A DNA stretch of 48,319 nt from Formosa sp. (lineage in GTDB: Bacteria; Bacteroidota; Bacteroidia; Flavobacteriales; Flavobacteriaceae). Shown here one piece after another: positions 35,355-44,237 of the stretch. Made by a program: the position numbers and the translations under genes. Below the pieces are notes generated by a model. That model was not told the DNA's origin. It did no database searches and was given only the letters and a program-made list of their open reading frames with translations. Each line of letters starts with the position of its first letter. Positions within the stretch are counted from its first letter, which is position 1. The DNA lies in the NCBI GenBank assembly GCA_018673215.1, contig JABHDE010000070.1:1-48319 (forward strand), written 5' to 3'.

Positions 35355-37464
35355 AAAAAAAGTTCAACATATTGTTTTAGAAGGAGTGAAATCAAAATCT
35401 CCTATAAGAAAACCGTTTGAAACTGCGGAAAATATCCCAATACAATCAAATTATTCAAAAGAAGATACAGATACTTTAAAGCACCTGAACTTTGGCGCGG
35501 GGACTGCTCCATTTTTAAGAGGGCCTTACAGTACAATGTTTGTACAGCGTCCATGGACAATACGACAATACGCTGGGTTTTCAACCGCTGAAGATAGTAA
35601 TGCTTTTTACAAAAAAAATTTAAAAGCAGGTCAAAAAGGTCTATCTGTCGCATTTGATTTACCAACGCACCGAGGGTACGACAGTGATCACGAACGGGTT
35701 GTGGGTGATGTTGGAAAAGCTGGTGTAGCAATCGATTCTGTCGAAGATATGAAATTGTTATTTGAAGACATTCCACTGGATGAAATGAGTGTTTCTATGA
35801 CAATGAACGGGGCTGTATTGCCAATTATGGCATTTTACATAGTAGCCGCTGAAGAACAAGGGGTTGAAATGGACCAACTAAACGGCACCATCCAAAATGA
35901 TATTTTAAAAGAGTTTATGGTGCGTAACACCTATATCTATCCGCCTGAAGCATCCATGAAAATTGTTTCTGATATATTTGAGTTCACCAGTAAAAAGATG
36001 CCGAAATTTAACAGTATTAGCATTTCTGGATATCATATGCAAGAGGCCGGTGCAACAGCCGATATAGAACTCGCTTACTCTTTAGCTAACGGGCTAGAAT
36101 ACATTCGAAAAGGTTTAGATGCAGGTTTGGAAATTGACTCCTTTGCACCACGACTGTCTTTTTTCTGGGGGATTGGAATGAATCACTTTATGGAAATAGC
36201 AAAACTTCGAGCTGCTCGCATGTTGTGGGCAAAAATTGTTCAGAAGTTTAATCCTAAAAACCCTAAATCATTAGCACTAAGAACCCATTGTCAAACTAGT
36301 GGCTGGAGCTTAACAGAGCAAGATCCTTTTAATAATGTGAGTAGAACATGTATTGAAGCTGCTGCTGCTGTTTTTGGTGGCACTCAAAGCTTGCATACAA
36401 ATGCATTGGATGAAGCTATTGCCTTACCGACTGATTTTTCAGCTAGAATTGCTAGAAACACTCAACTATACCTTCAAAAGGAAACCCACATTACAAAAAC
36501 AGTAGATCCCTGGGCAGGAAGCTATTACATAGAAACACTCACCCACGAAATAGCTGAAAAAGCTTGGAGTCACATTCAAGAAGTTGAAAAATTAGGCGGC
36601 ATGACAAAGGCCATAAAGTCTGGAGTGCCAAAACTAAGAATAGAAGAGGCTGCGGCTCGGAAACAAGCCCGAATAGATTCTGGTCAAGACACTATAGTTG
36701 GAGTGAATAAATACAAGCTTACAGACGAAGATGAGTTACATATTTTAGAAGTTAACAACGAACTTGTTCGTACACAACAATTGGCACGCTTAAAACACAC
36801 TAAAACCCAACGGAATTCAAAAAATGTAAAGGCGGTTTTAGAAAAATTAACAAAGGTGGCAGCAAACGGAAGTGAAAATTTGTTAGCTTTAGCGATAGAA
36901 GCGGCCAAACTCCGTGCGACTCTAGGTGAAATAAGCCATGCGCTCGAACAACAATTTGGAAGGTATAAGGCAGAAATTAAAACATTTTCAGGGGTGTATA
37001 GTAAAGAAATAAAAAATGATTCCTCATTTGAGAAAGCTAAGAAATTGACAAATAACTTTGCAAAATCTGAAGGGCGACGTCCTCGAATCATGATTGCTAA
37101 AATAGGTCAAGATGGACACGATCGTGGAGCAAAAGTAGTTGCAACTGGTTATGCAGACTTAGGATTTGATGTTGATATTGGCCCTCTTTTTCAAACGGCT
37201 GAAGAAGCTGCTAAGCAAGCAGTTGAAAACGATGTCCATGTTTTAGGGGTCTCTTCATTAGCTGGGGGTCATAAAACACTGGTTCCAAGAGTTATTGAAG
37301 CTCTAAAATCATACGGTAGAGAGGATATTATGGTGATCGTGGGTGGCGTGATTCCTAAACAAGATTATCAATATTTGTTCGATGCGGGGACCGTTGCTGT
37401 ATTTGGTCCTGGCACAAAAATTAGCGAAACGGCTATAACTGTGTTGGATATATTAATAAATTAA
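35347..37464 (+). CDS. mutB: Methylmalonyl-CoA mutase large (catalytic) subunit
   Basis: A 705-residue catalytic chain. The N-terminal TIM barrel (about 30-540) contains [20 protein letters not shown] near 58-77, HCQTSGWSL near 316-324 and [10 protein letters not shown] near 386-395. The C-terminal cobalamin-binding domain (about 570-700) has DGHDRG at 589-594, the base-off/His-on DxHxxG motif with His591 as cobalt ligand, plus SSLAGGH near 637 and a GGVIP segment near 662. It joins propionyl-CoA breakdown or formation with the TCA cycle. It is last in the udk-divIC-mutA-mutB operon; no epimerase or chaperone gene is adjacent. Confidence 0.96.
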   Translation: MSRKKVQHIVLEGVKSKSPIRKPFETAENIPIQSNYSKEDTDTLKHLNFGAGTAPFLRGPYSTMFVQRPWTIRQYAGFSTAEDSNAFYKKNLKAGQKGLSVAFDLPTHRGYDSDHERVVGDVGKAGVAIDSVEDMKLLFEDIPLDEMSVSMTMNGAVLPIMAFYIVAAEEQGVEMDQLNGTIQNDILKEFMVRNTYIYPPEASMKIVSDIFEFTSKKMPKFNSISISGYHMQEAGATADIELAYSLANGLEYIRKGLDAGLEIDSFAPRLSFFWGIGMNHFMEIAKLRAARMLWAKIVQKFNPKNPKSLALRTHCQTSGWSLTEQDPFNNVSRTCIEAAAAVFGGTQSLHTNALDEAIALPTDFSARIARNTQLYLQKETHITKTVDPWAGSYYIETLTHEIAEKAWSHIQEVEKLGGMTKAIKSGVPKLRIEEAAARKQARIDSGQDTIVGVNKYKLTDEDELHILEVNNELVRTQQLARLKHTKTQRNSKNVKAVLEKLTKVAANGSENLLALAIEAAKLRATLGEISHALEQQFGRYKAEIKTFSGVYSKEIKNDSSFEKAKKLTNNFAKSEGRRPRIMIAKIGQDGHDRGAKVVATGYADLGFDVDIGPLFQTAEEAAKQAVENDVHVLGVSSLAGGHKTLVPRVIEALKSYGREDIMVIVGGVIPKQDYQYLFDAGTVAVFGPGTKISETAITVLDILIN

Positions 37465-37531
37465 TTATATTTATACCATACTTAACCAAATCAAGCTTTA
37501 GGTAAGTTGCTAATGAAATCCCAAATCTCAT

Positions 37532-38593
37532 ATGCCACTATCAAAAGTCATTGCAATCGCAAATCAAAAAGGAGGTGTTGGCAAAACAACAACTGCCATC
37601 AATCTTTCTTGTGCCTTAGGCATTTTAGAGCAAAATGTCTTACTGATAGATGCAGATCCACAGGCAAATGCAACTTCAGGTTTAGGAATTCTCACAAAAG
37701 ACATTAAATACTCTATTGTCAACCTTTTTAAGGGTGATGAAAATACTAATCAGTGTGTTTTAAAAACACACAGTCCGAATCTTAAAATCATTCCTGGGTC
37801 GATCAAACTTGCAGAAATTGAAATCAATATTAATAACCCTTCTTAAATCGTTTAAAAATAGCTTTAAATAGTTTAAAAGATGAATTTGATTATATCATCA
37901 TTGATTGTTCCCCGTCCCTAGGCTATTTGACTTTAAGTGCATTTGTAGCTGCCAACTCCATCATCATTCCCGTACAATGTGAGTTTTTTGCATTAGATGA
38001 GTTGAGGAAATTATTAGCATCCATTAAGAGTATTCGAAAATCCTTTAATAATCACTTAACGGTTGAAGGTATATTAATGACAATGTATGATAAACGCTTA
38101 AGTCATAATAGTTACATTATCAATGAGTTAAAGAAAAATATTAAAGGGTTTAATATTTAAGACCGTTATCAGTAGAAACGTGAGTTTAAGCGAAGCTCCG
38201 AGTTTTGGAACCAGTGTTTTTAATTATAAAGTAAATAGTGAAGGCTCTACAAACTACCTCAATCTATCCCGTGAAATTATGAAAAACCAAACTTTGACCA
38301 AGCAAAAATCTCTGGGTAAAAAAATGCCTCAAATTCTAAAAGACACAGAAGAGCGTCTTGCACTTGACCAAACCACTCATGAACGTAATTTAGATGATTA
38401 TAAAACATTTTCATTAAAAGACAAGAACTTTGAAAAACTAATCGGATGGACAAGAAATGAAGTCATTGACCAATTAGGATTGGTATACAATGACATACAT
38501 TCTGATGTATGGATGTACCACATTAACGATAAAGTAAGTCTTTTTAAGAAAAACTATCTGTATCTCTATTTTGTTAAAAATAAAGTTAACTAA
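37532..38593 (+). pseudogene. Decayed ParA-family ATPase paralogue with C-terminal extension (two frameshifts)
   Basis: The ParA/Soj fold is read in three frames. 37532-37846 holds the N-terminus with an intact KGGVGKTT Walker A. The frame then shifts within about 37837-37843 and continues through IIIDCSPSLG and IIPVQCEFFALDE to the stop at 38160. It returns to the first frame within about 38138-38150 for FKTVISRNVSLSEAPSFGT. The two shifts (net -1 then +1) cancel. Restored, it would be about 353 residues: 250 of ParA plus about 100 extra residues ending in a SmpA-like LIGWTRNEVIDQLG..SDVWMYHI block (38429-38590). The intact parA follows 112 nt later. The same pattern would arise from two sequencing indels. 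Confidence 0.75.
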
Positions 38594-38704
38594 ATTAAAT
38601 CTAGACGATTCAAATTCAGTTGAAAACTTGATTAAAATCTTAAACAAATTGGTTTTTATTCCTCGTAATTAATTGTATTTTTACGTTATAAAAATAAATC
38701 ATTA

Positions 38705-39472
38705 ATGGGAAAACTCATTGCTATAGCAAATCAAAAAGGAGGCGTTGGAAAAACAACAACAACGGTGAATCTGGCTGCTTGTTTAGGAGTTTTAGAAAAA
38801 AAAGTATTATTGATTGATGCTGACCCCCAGGCTAATGCTTCTTCTGGTCTTGGAATCGATGTCGAAGCAGTGACTCTTGGAACCTATCAGTTATTAGAAC
38901 ACAATTGTACGGCAGAAGAAACCATTCAACACACCACCGCTACAAATGTCGATATCATTCCTGCTCACATTGATTTGGTTGCCATAGAAATTGAATTGGT
39001 AAATATGGACAAACGAGAATATATGCTCAAACAAGCTATTGAATCTGTAAAATCCAAATATGATTACATACTTATTGATTGTGCACCCTCTTTAGGATTG
39101 TTAACTCTAAATGCATTAACAGCCGCAGATTCAGTAATTATTCCGATTCAATGTGAATATTTTGCTCTAGAAGGCTTAGGGAAATTATTAAACACTATTA
39201 AAAGTGTACAAAAAATACATAACGAACAATTGGATATTGAAGGATTATTACTCACAATGTATGATTCTCGATTGCGACTTTCCAATCAGGTAGTTGAAGA
39301 AGTACAAAGCCACTTTACTAACATGGTTTTTAAAACTATTATTCAGCGCAACGTACGACTCAGTGAAGCCCCTAGTCACGGTGAAAGCATAATTTATTAT
39401 GACGTAAATAGTAAAGGTGCTACAAATTACTTAAGTTTGGCTAAAGAAATCATCAGTAAACAGTTAATATAA
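38705..39472 (+). CDS. parA: Chromosome partitioning ATPase ParA (Soj)
   Basis: A 255-residue deviant-Walker ATPase that moves ParB-parS complexes and so helps segregate the chromosome. [10 protein letters not shown] is at residues 11-20 with the signature lysine, DADPQANA near 40-47, LIDCAPSLGLLTLNAL near 122-137 and IIQRNVRLSEAPSHG near 216-230. All motifs and the chromosomal length are intact. Its stop overlaps the parB start by 1 nt (TAATG). A decayed paralogue lies directly upstream, so this may be the surviving copy of a duplication. Confidence 0.95.
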   Translation: MGKLIAIANQKGGVGKTTTTVNLAACLGVLEKKVLLIDADPQANASSGLGIDVEAVTLGTYQLLEHNCTAEETIQHTTATNVDIIPAHIDLVAIEIELVNMDKREYMLKQAIESVKSKYDYILIDCAPSLGLLTLNALTAADSVIIPIQCEYFALEGLGKLLNTIKSVQKIHNEQLDIEGLLLTMYDSRLRLSNQVVEEVQSHFTNMVFKTIIQRNVRLSEAPSHGESIIYYDVNSKGATNYLSLAKEIISKQLI

Positions 39473-40362
39473 TGGCCAAAGCTATTAAAAAACAAGCCTT
39501 AGGACGCGGACTTTCTGCTCTTTTACAAGATCCAAAAAAGGAAACAACTGTTGGAAACAACAACAGTGGTCACATGGCAGGGACGATCATAGAATTAGAA
39601 CTAGCTTCAATAGAGGTCAATCCGTTTCAACCCCGAACACAATTTAAAGAAGAGGCCATCCGCGAGTTAGCGTCTTCTATACAAGAATTGGGAGTGATTC
39701 AACCTATAACTGTACGTAAAACAAAAGACAATACATTTCAATTGGTTTCTGGAGAGCGACGTTACAGAGCTTCAAAATTATTAGATTTAAAAACAATTCC
39801 AGCCTACATAAGAGTTGCAAACGATCAAGAAGCTCTAGAAATGGCCTTGGTCGAAAATATTCAACGACAAGATTTAGATCCTATCGAAATTGCTTTGAGC
39901 TACCAACGGTTGATTGAAGAAATCCAACTGACTCAAGAACAAATGAGTCAACGCGTTGGAAAAAAAAGATCTACAATTGCAAATTATTTACGACTTCTAA
40001 AACTAGACCCTTTAGTTCAAACAGGAATGCGGGATGGTTTTATAAGTATGGGACATGGAAGAGCCATCGTCAATATAAATTCTCATGTAGATCAAATAGC
40101 CGTTTACAAAGAAATTATTACTAACAAATTATCCGTTCGAGCTACTGAAACTCTAGTTAAAAACTACAACACCCCAAGACCATCTAAAACATCGGAACAA
40201 AAAAAACTTCCTGATTTTGTTGAAAATAGTATTGAAAAAATAGCGACTTACTTTGGGCATAAAATTGACGTGAAAATGGGGAAAAAGGGAACTGGAAAAA
40301 TACTTATCCCGTTTCACTCTAAAGAAGATTATGATCGCATCTTAAAATTATTTAAAAAGTGA
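39472..40362 (+). CDS. parB: Chromosome partitioning protein ParB (Spo0J)
   Basis: A 296-residue CTP-dependent clamp that binds parS. The N-terminal box is RGLSALLQD near 11-19, followed by IEVNPFQPR near 46-54, the ParB/sulfiredoxin-fold nucleotide motifs GERRYRASK near 94-102 and NIQRQDLDPIE near 128-138. The helix-turn-helix (MSQRVGKKRSTIANYLRLL) is near 154-172, and the C-terminal half is the dimerisation region with basic residues. It is coupled to parA by TAATG and to the DUF5683 gene by a 4-nt overlap. I found no convincing parS site in the window. Confidence 0.94.
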   Translation: MAKAIKKQALGRGLSALLQDPKKETTVGNNNSGHMAGTIIELELASIEVNPFQPRTQFKEEAIRELASSIQELGVIQPITVRKTKDNTFQLVSGERRYRASKLLDLKTIPAYIRVANDQEALEMALVENIQRQDLDPIEIALSYQRLIEEIQLTQEQMSQRVGKKRSTIANYLRLLKLDPLVQTGMRDGFISMGHGRAIVNINSHVDQIAVYKEIITNKLSVRATETLVKNYNTPRPSKTSEQKKLPDFVENSIEKIATYFGHKIDVKMGKKGTGKILIPFHSKEDYDRILKLFKK

Positions 40363-40937
40363 TATACAGGCATTGGATCGTTATATTTTTTTGTGCATTT
40401 TCGATAGCTAATTTTGCTCAAAATAAAGAAAACACTCAAGATTCTTTAAAAACTGAGGTTTATAAGCCAGTGGTTATGGATCCTTTAGCTCCTTCAAAAG
40501 CTGCCTTCTATTCCGCTATACTACCAGGACTTGGTCAGGCAGTCAATAAGAAATATTGGAAAATTCCAATTGTATACGCTGCATTAGGAACTAGTATCTA
40601 CCTTTATATGGATAACGACAGGAATTATAAACGTTATAGAAAAGCTTATAAGAGACGTTTATCTGGATTTACAGATGATGAGTTTTATGGAGAAGGAAGC
40701 ATTCCGCTTTTATCAAACGAGGCCCTTATTCGTGCCCAACAAACGTTGAGACGAAATAAAGAATTATCCTTGTTAATCACCATCGGGCTTTATGCCTTAA
40801 ATATTATAGATGCCAATGTGGATGCCCACTTACTTCAATACAATGTAGATAAAAATTTAGCAGTCAACCCATTTGTTGACTTCGATACACCTGATACATC
40901 CGCTCAACTTGGGTTGTCAATCAACTTTAATTTTTAA
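40359..40937 (+). CDS. DUF5683 domain-containing membrane protein
   Basis: A 192-residue protein from a GTG start that overlaps parB by 4 nt. It has a signal peptide or N-terminal anchor (VIFFCAFSIANFAQ), then the DUF5683 core KAAFYSAILPGLGQAVNKKYW near 47-67 with a hydrophobic helix (IPIVYAALGTSIYLYM), a basic loop (NRNYKRYRKAYKRRL-like) and a second helix near 135-150. It ends in a strand (LGLSINFNF), so an outer-membrane or periplasmic face is possible. Function unknown, but the parB-DUF5683-dapB-lepB order is familiar from Flavobacteriia. Confidence 0.85.
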   Translation: MIYRHWIVIFFCAFSIANFAQNKENTQDSLKTEVYKPVVMDPLAPSKAAFYSAILPGLGQAVNKKYWKIPIVYAALGTSIYLYMDNDRNYKRYRKAYKRRLSGFTDDEFYGEGSIPLLSNEALIRAQQTLRRNKELSLLITIGLYALNIIDANVDAHLLQYNVDKNLAVNPFVDFDTPDTSAQLGLSINFNF

Positions 40938-40938
40938 A

Positions 40939-41643
40939 ATGAAAATAGCACTTTTAGGATATGGTAAAATGGGCAAGGTAATTGAAAAAATTGCTTTAAA
41001 TCGAGGACATGAAGTCACCTTAAAAATAGACAAAGACACCGCTCCTTATGACATTACCTCAGTGGATGTCGCGATTAATTTCAGTACTCCAGATTCAGCA
41101 GTCGAAAATATTAGAATTGCCCTTGAAAATAAAATTCCTGTTATTTCTGGAACCACTGGATGGTTGTCTGAACTGGAAACTATGAAAACATTGTGTAACA
41201 CTCATAACAGTGCATTTATATACGCTTCTAATTTTAGTTTAGGAGTCAATATTTTCTTTGAACTTAATAAACATTTAGCAAAAATGATGAAAAACCTAAC
41301 GGACTATTCGGTAGACCTTGAAGAAATTCATCACACTCAAAAACAAGATGCACCATCTGGGACCGCCATCACACTCGCTGAAGGAGTTTTAGAGAACAGT
41401 GCTTACGATTCTTGGGGGTTGGCGCCCGTGGAAGAATCTGGTAAAATAGCAATTACTTCCAAACGCGTCGACGCTGTTCCAGGAACTCATACGGTAAACT
41501 ATGATTCTGAAGTAGATTCTATTGCCTTAACTCATACCGCCCATAACAGAGAGGGATTTGGACTGGGAGCCGTGGTTGCAGCCGAATGGATCCTCGGAAA
41601 AACAGGTGTATTCACAATGAATGACGTGTTAAACATAGGTTAA
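40939..41643 (+). CDS. dapB: 4-hydroxy-tetrahydrodipicolinate reductase DapB
   Basis: A 234-residue enzyme that reduces HTPA to tetrahydrodipicolinate in lysine and diaminopimelate synthesis. The NAD(P) motif GYGKMGK is at residues 7-13, GTTGW near 74-78, the catalytic EIHHTQKQDAPSGTA near 127-141 and the C-terminal HTAHNREGFGLGAV near 196-209. The start is set at the ATG at 40939: an in-frame upstream ATG (40873) would add 22 residues lying inside the DUF5683 gene and not belonging to the family. Length is the short Bacteroidota type. Confidence 0.94.
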   Translation: MKIALLGYGKMGKVIEKIALNRGHEVTLKIDKDTAPYDITSVDVAINFSTPDSAVENIRIALENKIPVISGTTGWLSELETMKTLCNTHNSAFIYASNFSLGVNIFFELNKHLAKMMKNLTDYSVDLEEIHHTQKQDAPSGTAITLAEGVLENSAYDSWGLAPVEESGKIAITSKRVDAVPGTHTVNYDSEVDSIALTHTAHNREGFGLGAVVAAEWILGKTGVFTMNDVLNIG

Positions 41644-41699
41644 ACTACTGTGTTCAAATCGCTTTAACCTATAAATTTGACAAAATAACTTAAAATATT

Positions 41700-43301
41700 A
41701 TGACTTTATCTCAATGGTTTATTTTTTTCTTAGCAATTCAGCTGATCCATGGATTGGGCACTTGGAAACTATATGTTAAGGCAAATCGGAAGGCATGGGA
41801 AGCATTCATACCAGTTTATAATGGTATTATCTTAATGAAAATACTGAACCGTCCAACTTGGTGGATTGCCTTATTATTTTTACCAGTGATCAGTTTAATT
41901 ATGCTGATCATTATATGGGTAGAAACCGCTCGAAGCTTTGGGAAAAACACAACAACAGACACCGTTTTGTCAATCTTAACCTTGGGATTTTATAGTTATT
42001 ATCTAAACTACTTTACGGATGTAAAACATATAAAAGACAGAAGCTTAAAGCCTAAATCTAATTCGGGAGAATGGACGAGCTCTATATTGTTTGCAGTAGT
42101 GGCTGCGACCATTGTTCATACCTATTTTCTTCAACCCTATGTCATTCCTTCGTCGTCTCTAGAAAAATCATTGTTAGTCGGTGATTTTTTAATTGTGAGT
42201 AAAATGCACTATGGCCCTCGAGTCCCGATGACCACTATTGGACTTCCTATGGTTCATGATACAATTCCAGTATTGAACAAAAAGTCTTATTTATTTAGTG
42301 ATCAAATTGAAAAACAAAGCACTTCTTTAAAAAGTAGATTTCAACTCCCTTATTTACGGATTCCGGGTTGGGAAAAAATTGAGCGTAATGAGATCGTCGT
42401 TTTTAATCAACCGGCAGATACACTGCTAGATATGAATGACTTTAGACCTGATAGAAATTACTACAAACCTATCGATAAAAAGACCAATTTGGTAAAACGC
42501 TGTGTGGCGATTGCAGGAGATACGCTCGAAATTAGAGATGGCTTTGTGTATATCAATGGAATTCAAAATAAACTTCCAGACCGTGCAAGATTGCAATTTA
42601 GTTATGAAGTGATTTTAAAACCTGGGAAAAGATTTGAAAATAGTATCCTAGAACAGTTAAAGACACGCTATGATATTACCGATGGTATCTATGCACAAGG
42701 CAACAAAATTATTGTTCCAGCTGCATCATATGAAGCTGTCAGAGTCTTTAAGAACCACCCAAGTGTCGCAACAATCATACGCTACATCGAACCAAAAGAG
42801 CAAGCAGATACTGCATTATTCCCACAAGATCCAAGTTATGATTGGAACCGCGATTTTTTCGGTCCTCTTTACATTCCTGAAGAAGGAAAAACAATGGAGC
42901 TTACTTTAAAAAATCTACCTGTTTACAAACGACTTATCACAGAATACGAAGGAAATTCAATTTCTACAAAAGGAAATCAAATTTTCATCAACGGACAACT
43001 TTCTAATTCATATACTTTTAAACAAAACTATTATTGGATGATGGGTGACAATCGTCACAATTCAATTGATGCCCGTGCTTGGGGATTTGTGCCTTTTAAC
43101 CATGTGGTTGGGAAACCAGTATTTATTTGGATGAGTTGGAATTCCAACGGAAAAGGTTTTAACAAAATACGCTGGGAGCGCTTGTTCTCAACCGTTCATG
43201 CCGATGGCGAACGCAAGTCATACTTTATACATTTTTTAATCCTATTGGCAGGATGGATTGGTTTTAGTAAATGGCGTAAAAGAAAAAAAGCAACGGTCTA
43301 A
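41700..43301 (+). CDS. lepB: Signal peptidase I
   Basis: A 533-residue inner-membrane protease that removes Sec and Tat signal peptides. Three N-terminal hydrophobic segments (about 1-85) form a DUF5684-like region not present in E. coli LepB, then a helix near 123-142 leads into the catalytic part. The nucleophile is Ser153 in IPSSSLE, and Lys266 in LVKRCVAIAGD is the general base. The box GDNRHNSIDARAWGFVP is near 450-466. A C-terminal helix (FLILLAGWIGF) lies near 508-520. The residue after the nucleophile is Leu rather than the usual Met. The large insert between the catalytic boxes is normal in this phylum. Confidence 0.93.
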   Translation: MTLSQWFIFFLAIQLIHGLGTWKLYVKANRKAWEAFIPVYNGIILMKILNRPTWWIALLFLPVISLIMLIIIWVETARSFGKNTTTDTVLSILTLGFYSYYLNYFTDVKHIKDRSLKPKSNSGEWTSSILFAVVAATIVHTYFLQPYVIPSSSLEKSLLVGDFLIVSKMHYGPRVPMTTIGLPMVHDTIPVLNKKSYLFSDQIEKQSTSLKSRFQLPYLRIPGWEKIERNEIVVFNQPADTLLDMNDFRPDRNYYKPIDKKTNLVKRCVAIAGDTLEIRDGFVYINGIQNKLPDRARLQFSYEVILKPGKRFENSILEQLKTRYDITDGIYAQGNKIIVPAASYEAVRVFKNHPSVATIIRYIEPKEQADTALFPQDPSYDWNRDFFGPLYIPEEGKTMELTLKNLPVYKRLITEYEGNSISTKGNQIFINGQLSNSYTFKQNYYWMMGDNRHNSIDARAWGFVPFNHVVGKPVFIWMSWNSNGKGFNKIRWERLFSTVHADGERKSYFIHFLILLAGWIGFSKWRKRKKATV

Positions 43302-43310
43302 TATCTCTTT

Positions 43311-43925
43311 ATGGCGCTGCTTTATCCGACGTATTTTCCAAACATTGCTTGTTATATAGTGATGGCTCAATCAGAAAAAGTCGTGTTTGAAGTACAGGAT
43401 TCCTATCAAAAACAAACCTATAGAAACCGTTGTTATATCTACGGAGCTAATGGAAAGCTTAGTCTTAATATTCCTGTTCATTTCTCACAAAACAACAGAC
43501 AAAATACAGATGAAATAGAGATTGATAACATTTCAAAATGGCAATCCATACACTGGAAATCTATTGAAAGTGCCTATAAAACTTCACCTTTTTTTGAGTT
43601 TTATGAGGATGAATTTAAAGAACTATTTGAAACACCAAAAGAGTTTCTTTTAGATTTTAATTTGGAATGTATTGCTGTCATTAATAGCTGTTTGGGTATA
43701 AATCCTGTTATATCTAATTCTGTTCAGTTTTTAAAAACCAACACAGAATCTGACTATCGATTTTTAGTCAATGCACGAAAAGAATCTAAAATTGATACGA
43801 CTGCCTATATTCAAGTCTTTCAAGAAAAACACGGGTTTATAAACAATTTAAGCATTTTAGATTTATTGTTTAACGAGGGCCCAAATGCTATAAGTTATTT
43901 AAAAAACCATCCCATCACTTTTTAA
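43311..43925 (+). CDS. WbqC family protein
   Basis: A 204-residue protein with the WbqC-like start LLYPTYFPNIACY (residues 3-15), FEVQDSYQKQTYRNRCYI near 26-43, LNIPVHF near 52-58 and the ISKWQSIHWKSIESAYKTSPFFEFYEDEF region. The family is found in O-antigen and other glycan clusters, and in Bacteroidota also beside lepB; its biochemical role is not settled. It starts 9 nt after lepB and precedes the DUF6122 gene by 3 nt, so all three are one transcript. Confidence 0.87.
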   Translation: MALLYPTYFPNIACYIVMAQSEKVVFEVQDSYQKQTYRNRCYIYGANGKLSLNIPVHFSQNNRQNTDEIEIDNISKWQSIHWKSIESAYKTSPFFEFYEDEFKELFETPKEFLLDFNLECIAVINSCLGINPVISNSVQFLKTNTESDYRFLVNARKESKIDTTAYIQVFQEKHGFINNLSILDLLFNEGPNAISYLKNHPITF

Positions 43926-43928
43926 AAT

Positions 43929-44237
43929 ATGCTTCAAGGGTTGGTTCATTATGGCATTCATTTTATTGCTCCCTTAGGGATCGTGTTTTTATTCTATAGA
44001 AAAGAATGGTTCAAGACCTATGCTATTTTTTTGAGTACTTTTCTAATTGACCTCGATCATTTACTCGCCACACCCCTGTTTGACCCCAACCGTTGTAGCA
44101 TCGATTTTCATCCCCTTCACACATACGTTGCAATAGGAATATATATATGTTTATTAATTCCCTCAAAAACTCGTTTGATTGGAATAGGACTTTGTATTCA
44201 TATCCTCGCCGATAGCTGTGATTGTTTATTTATGTAA
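43929..44237 (+). CDS. DUF6122 family small membrane protein
   Basis: A 102-residue protein with about four hydrophobic helices. Histidines and aspartates cluster at membrane edges: HYGIHF near 7-12, DLDHLLATP near 38-46, IDFHPLHTY near 55-63 and HILADSCDC near 91-99. The DLDH and HPLH pattern is reminiscent of the metal motifs of YdjM-like membrane hydrolases, but I do not infer an activity. It is last in the lepB-wbqC operon and its end overlaps the convergent endonuclease/exonuclease/phosphatase gene by 12 nt. Confidence 0.8.
   Translation: MLQGLVHYGIHFIAPLGIVFLFYRKEWFKTYAIFLSTFLIDLDHLLATPLFDPNRCSIDFHPLHTYVAIGIYICLLIPSKTRLIGIGLCIHILADSCDCLFM

Noticed and set aside
36684-37091. 135-codon minus-strand frame inside mutB
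   Set aside because: It is antisense to the conserved linker and B12-domain region of mutB and has no coding signature of its own.
37837-38150. Programmed ribosomal frameshifting in the parA paralogue
   Set aside because: It would need a -1 and a +1 event in one mRNA, and neither site has a slippery heptamer in the right phase or an obvious stimulatory hairpin.
43311-44237. WbqC, GT2 and KdsC-like genes as a surface-polysaccharide cluster
   Set aside because: They are scattered over 30 kb among housekeeping genes, with no polymerase, flippase or nucleotide-sugar genes.
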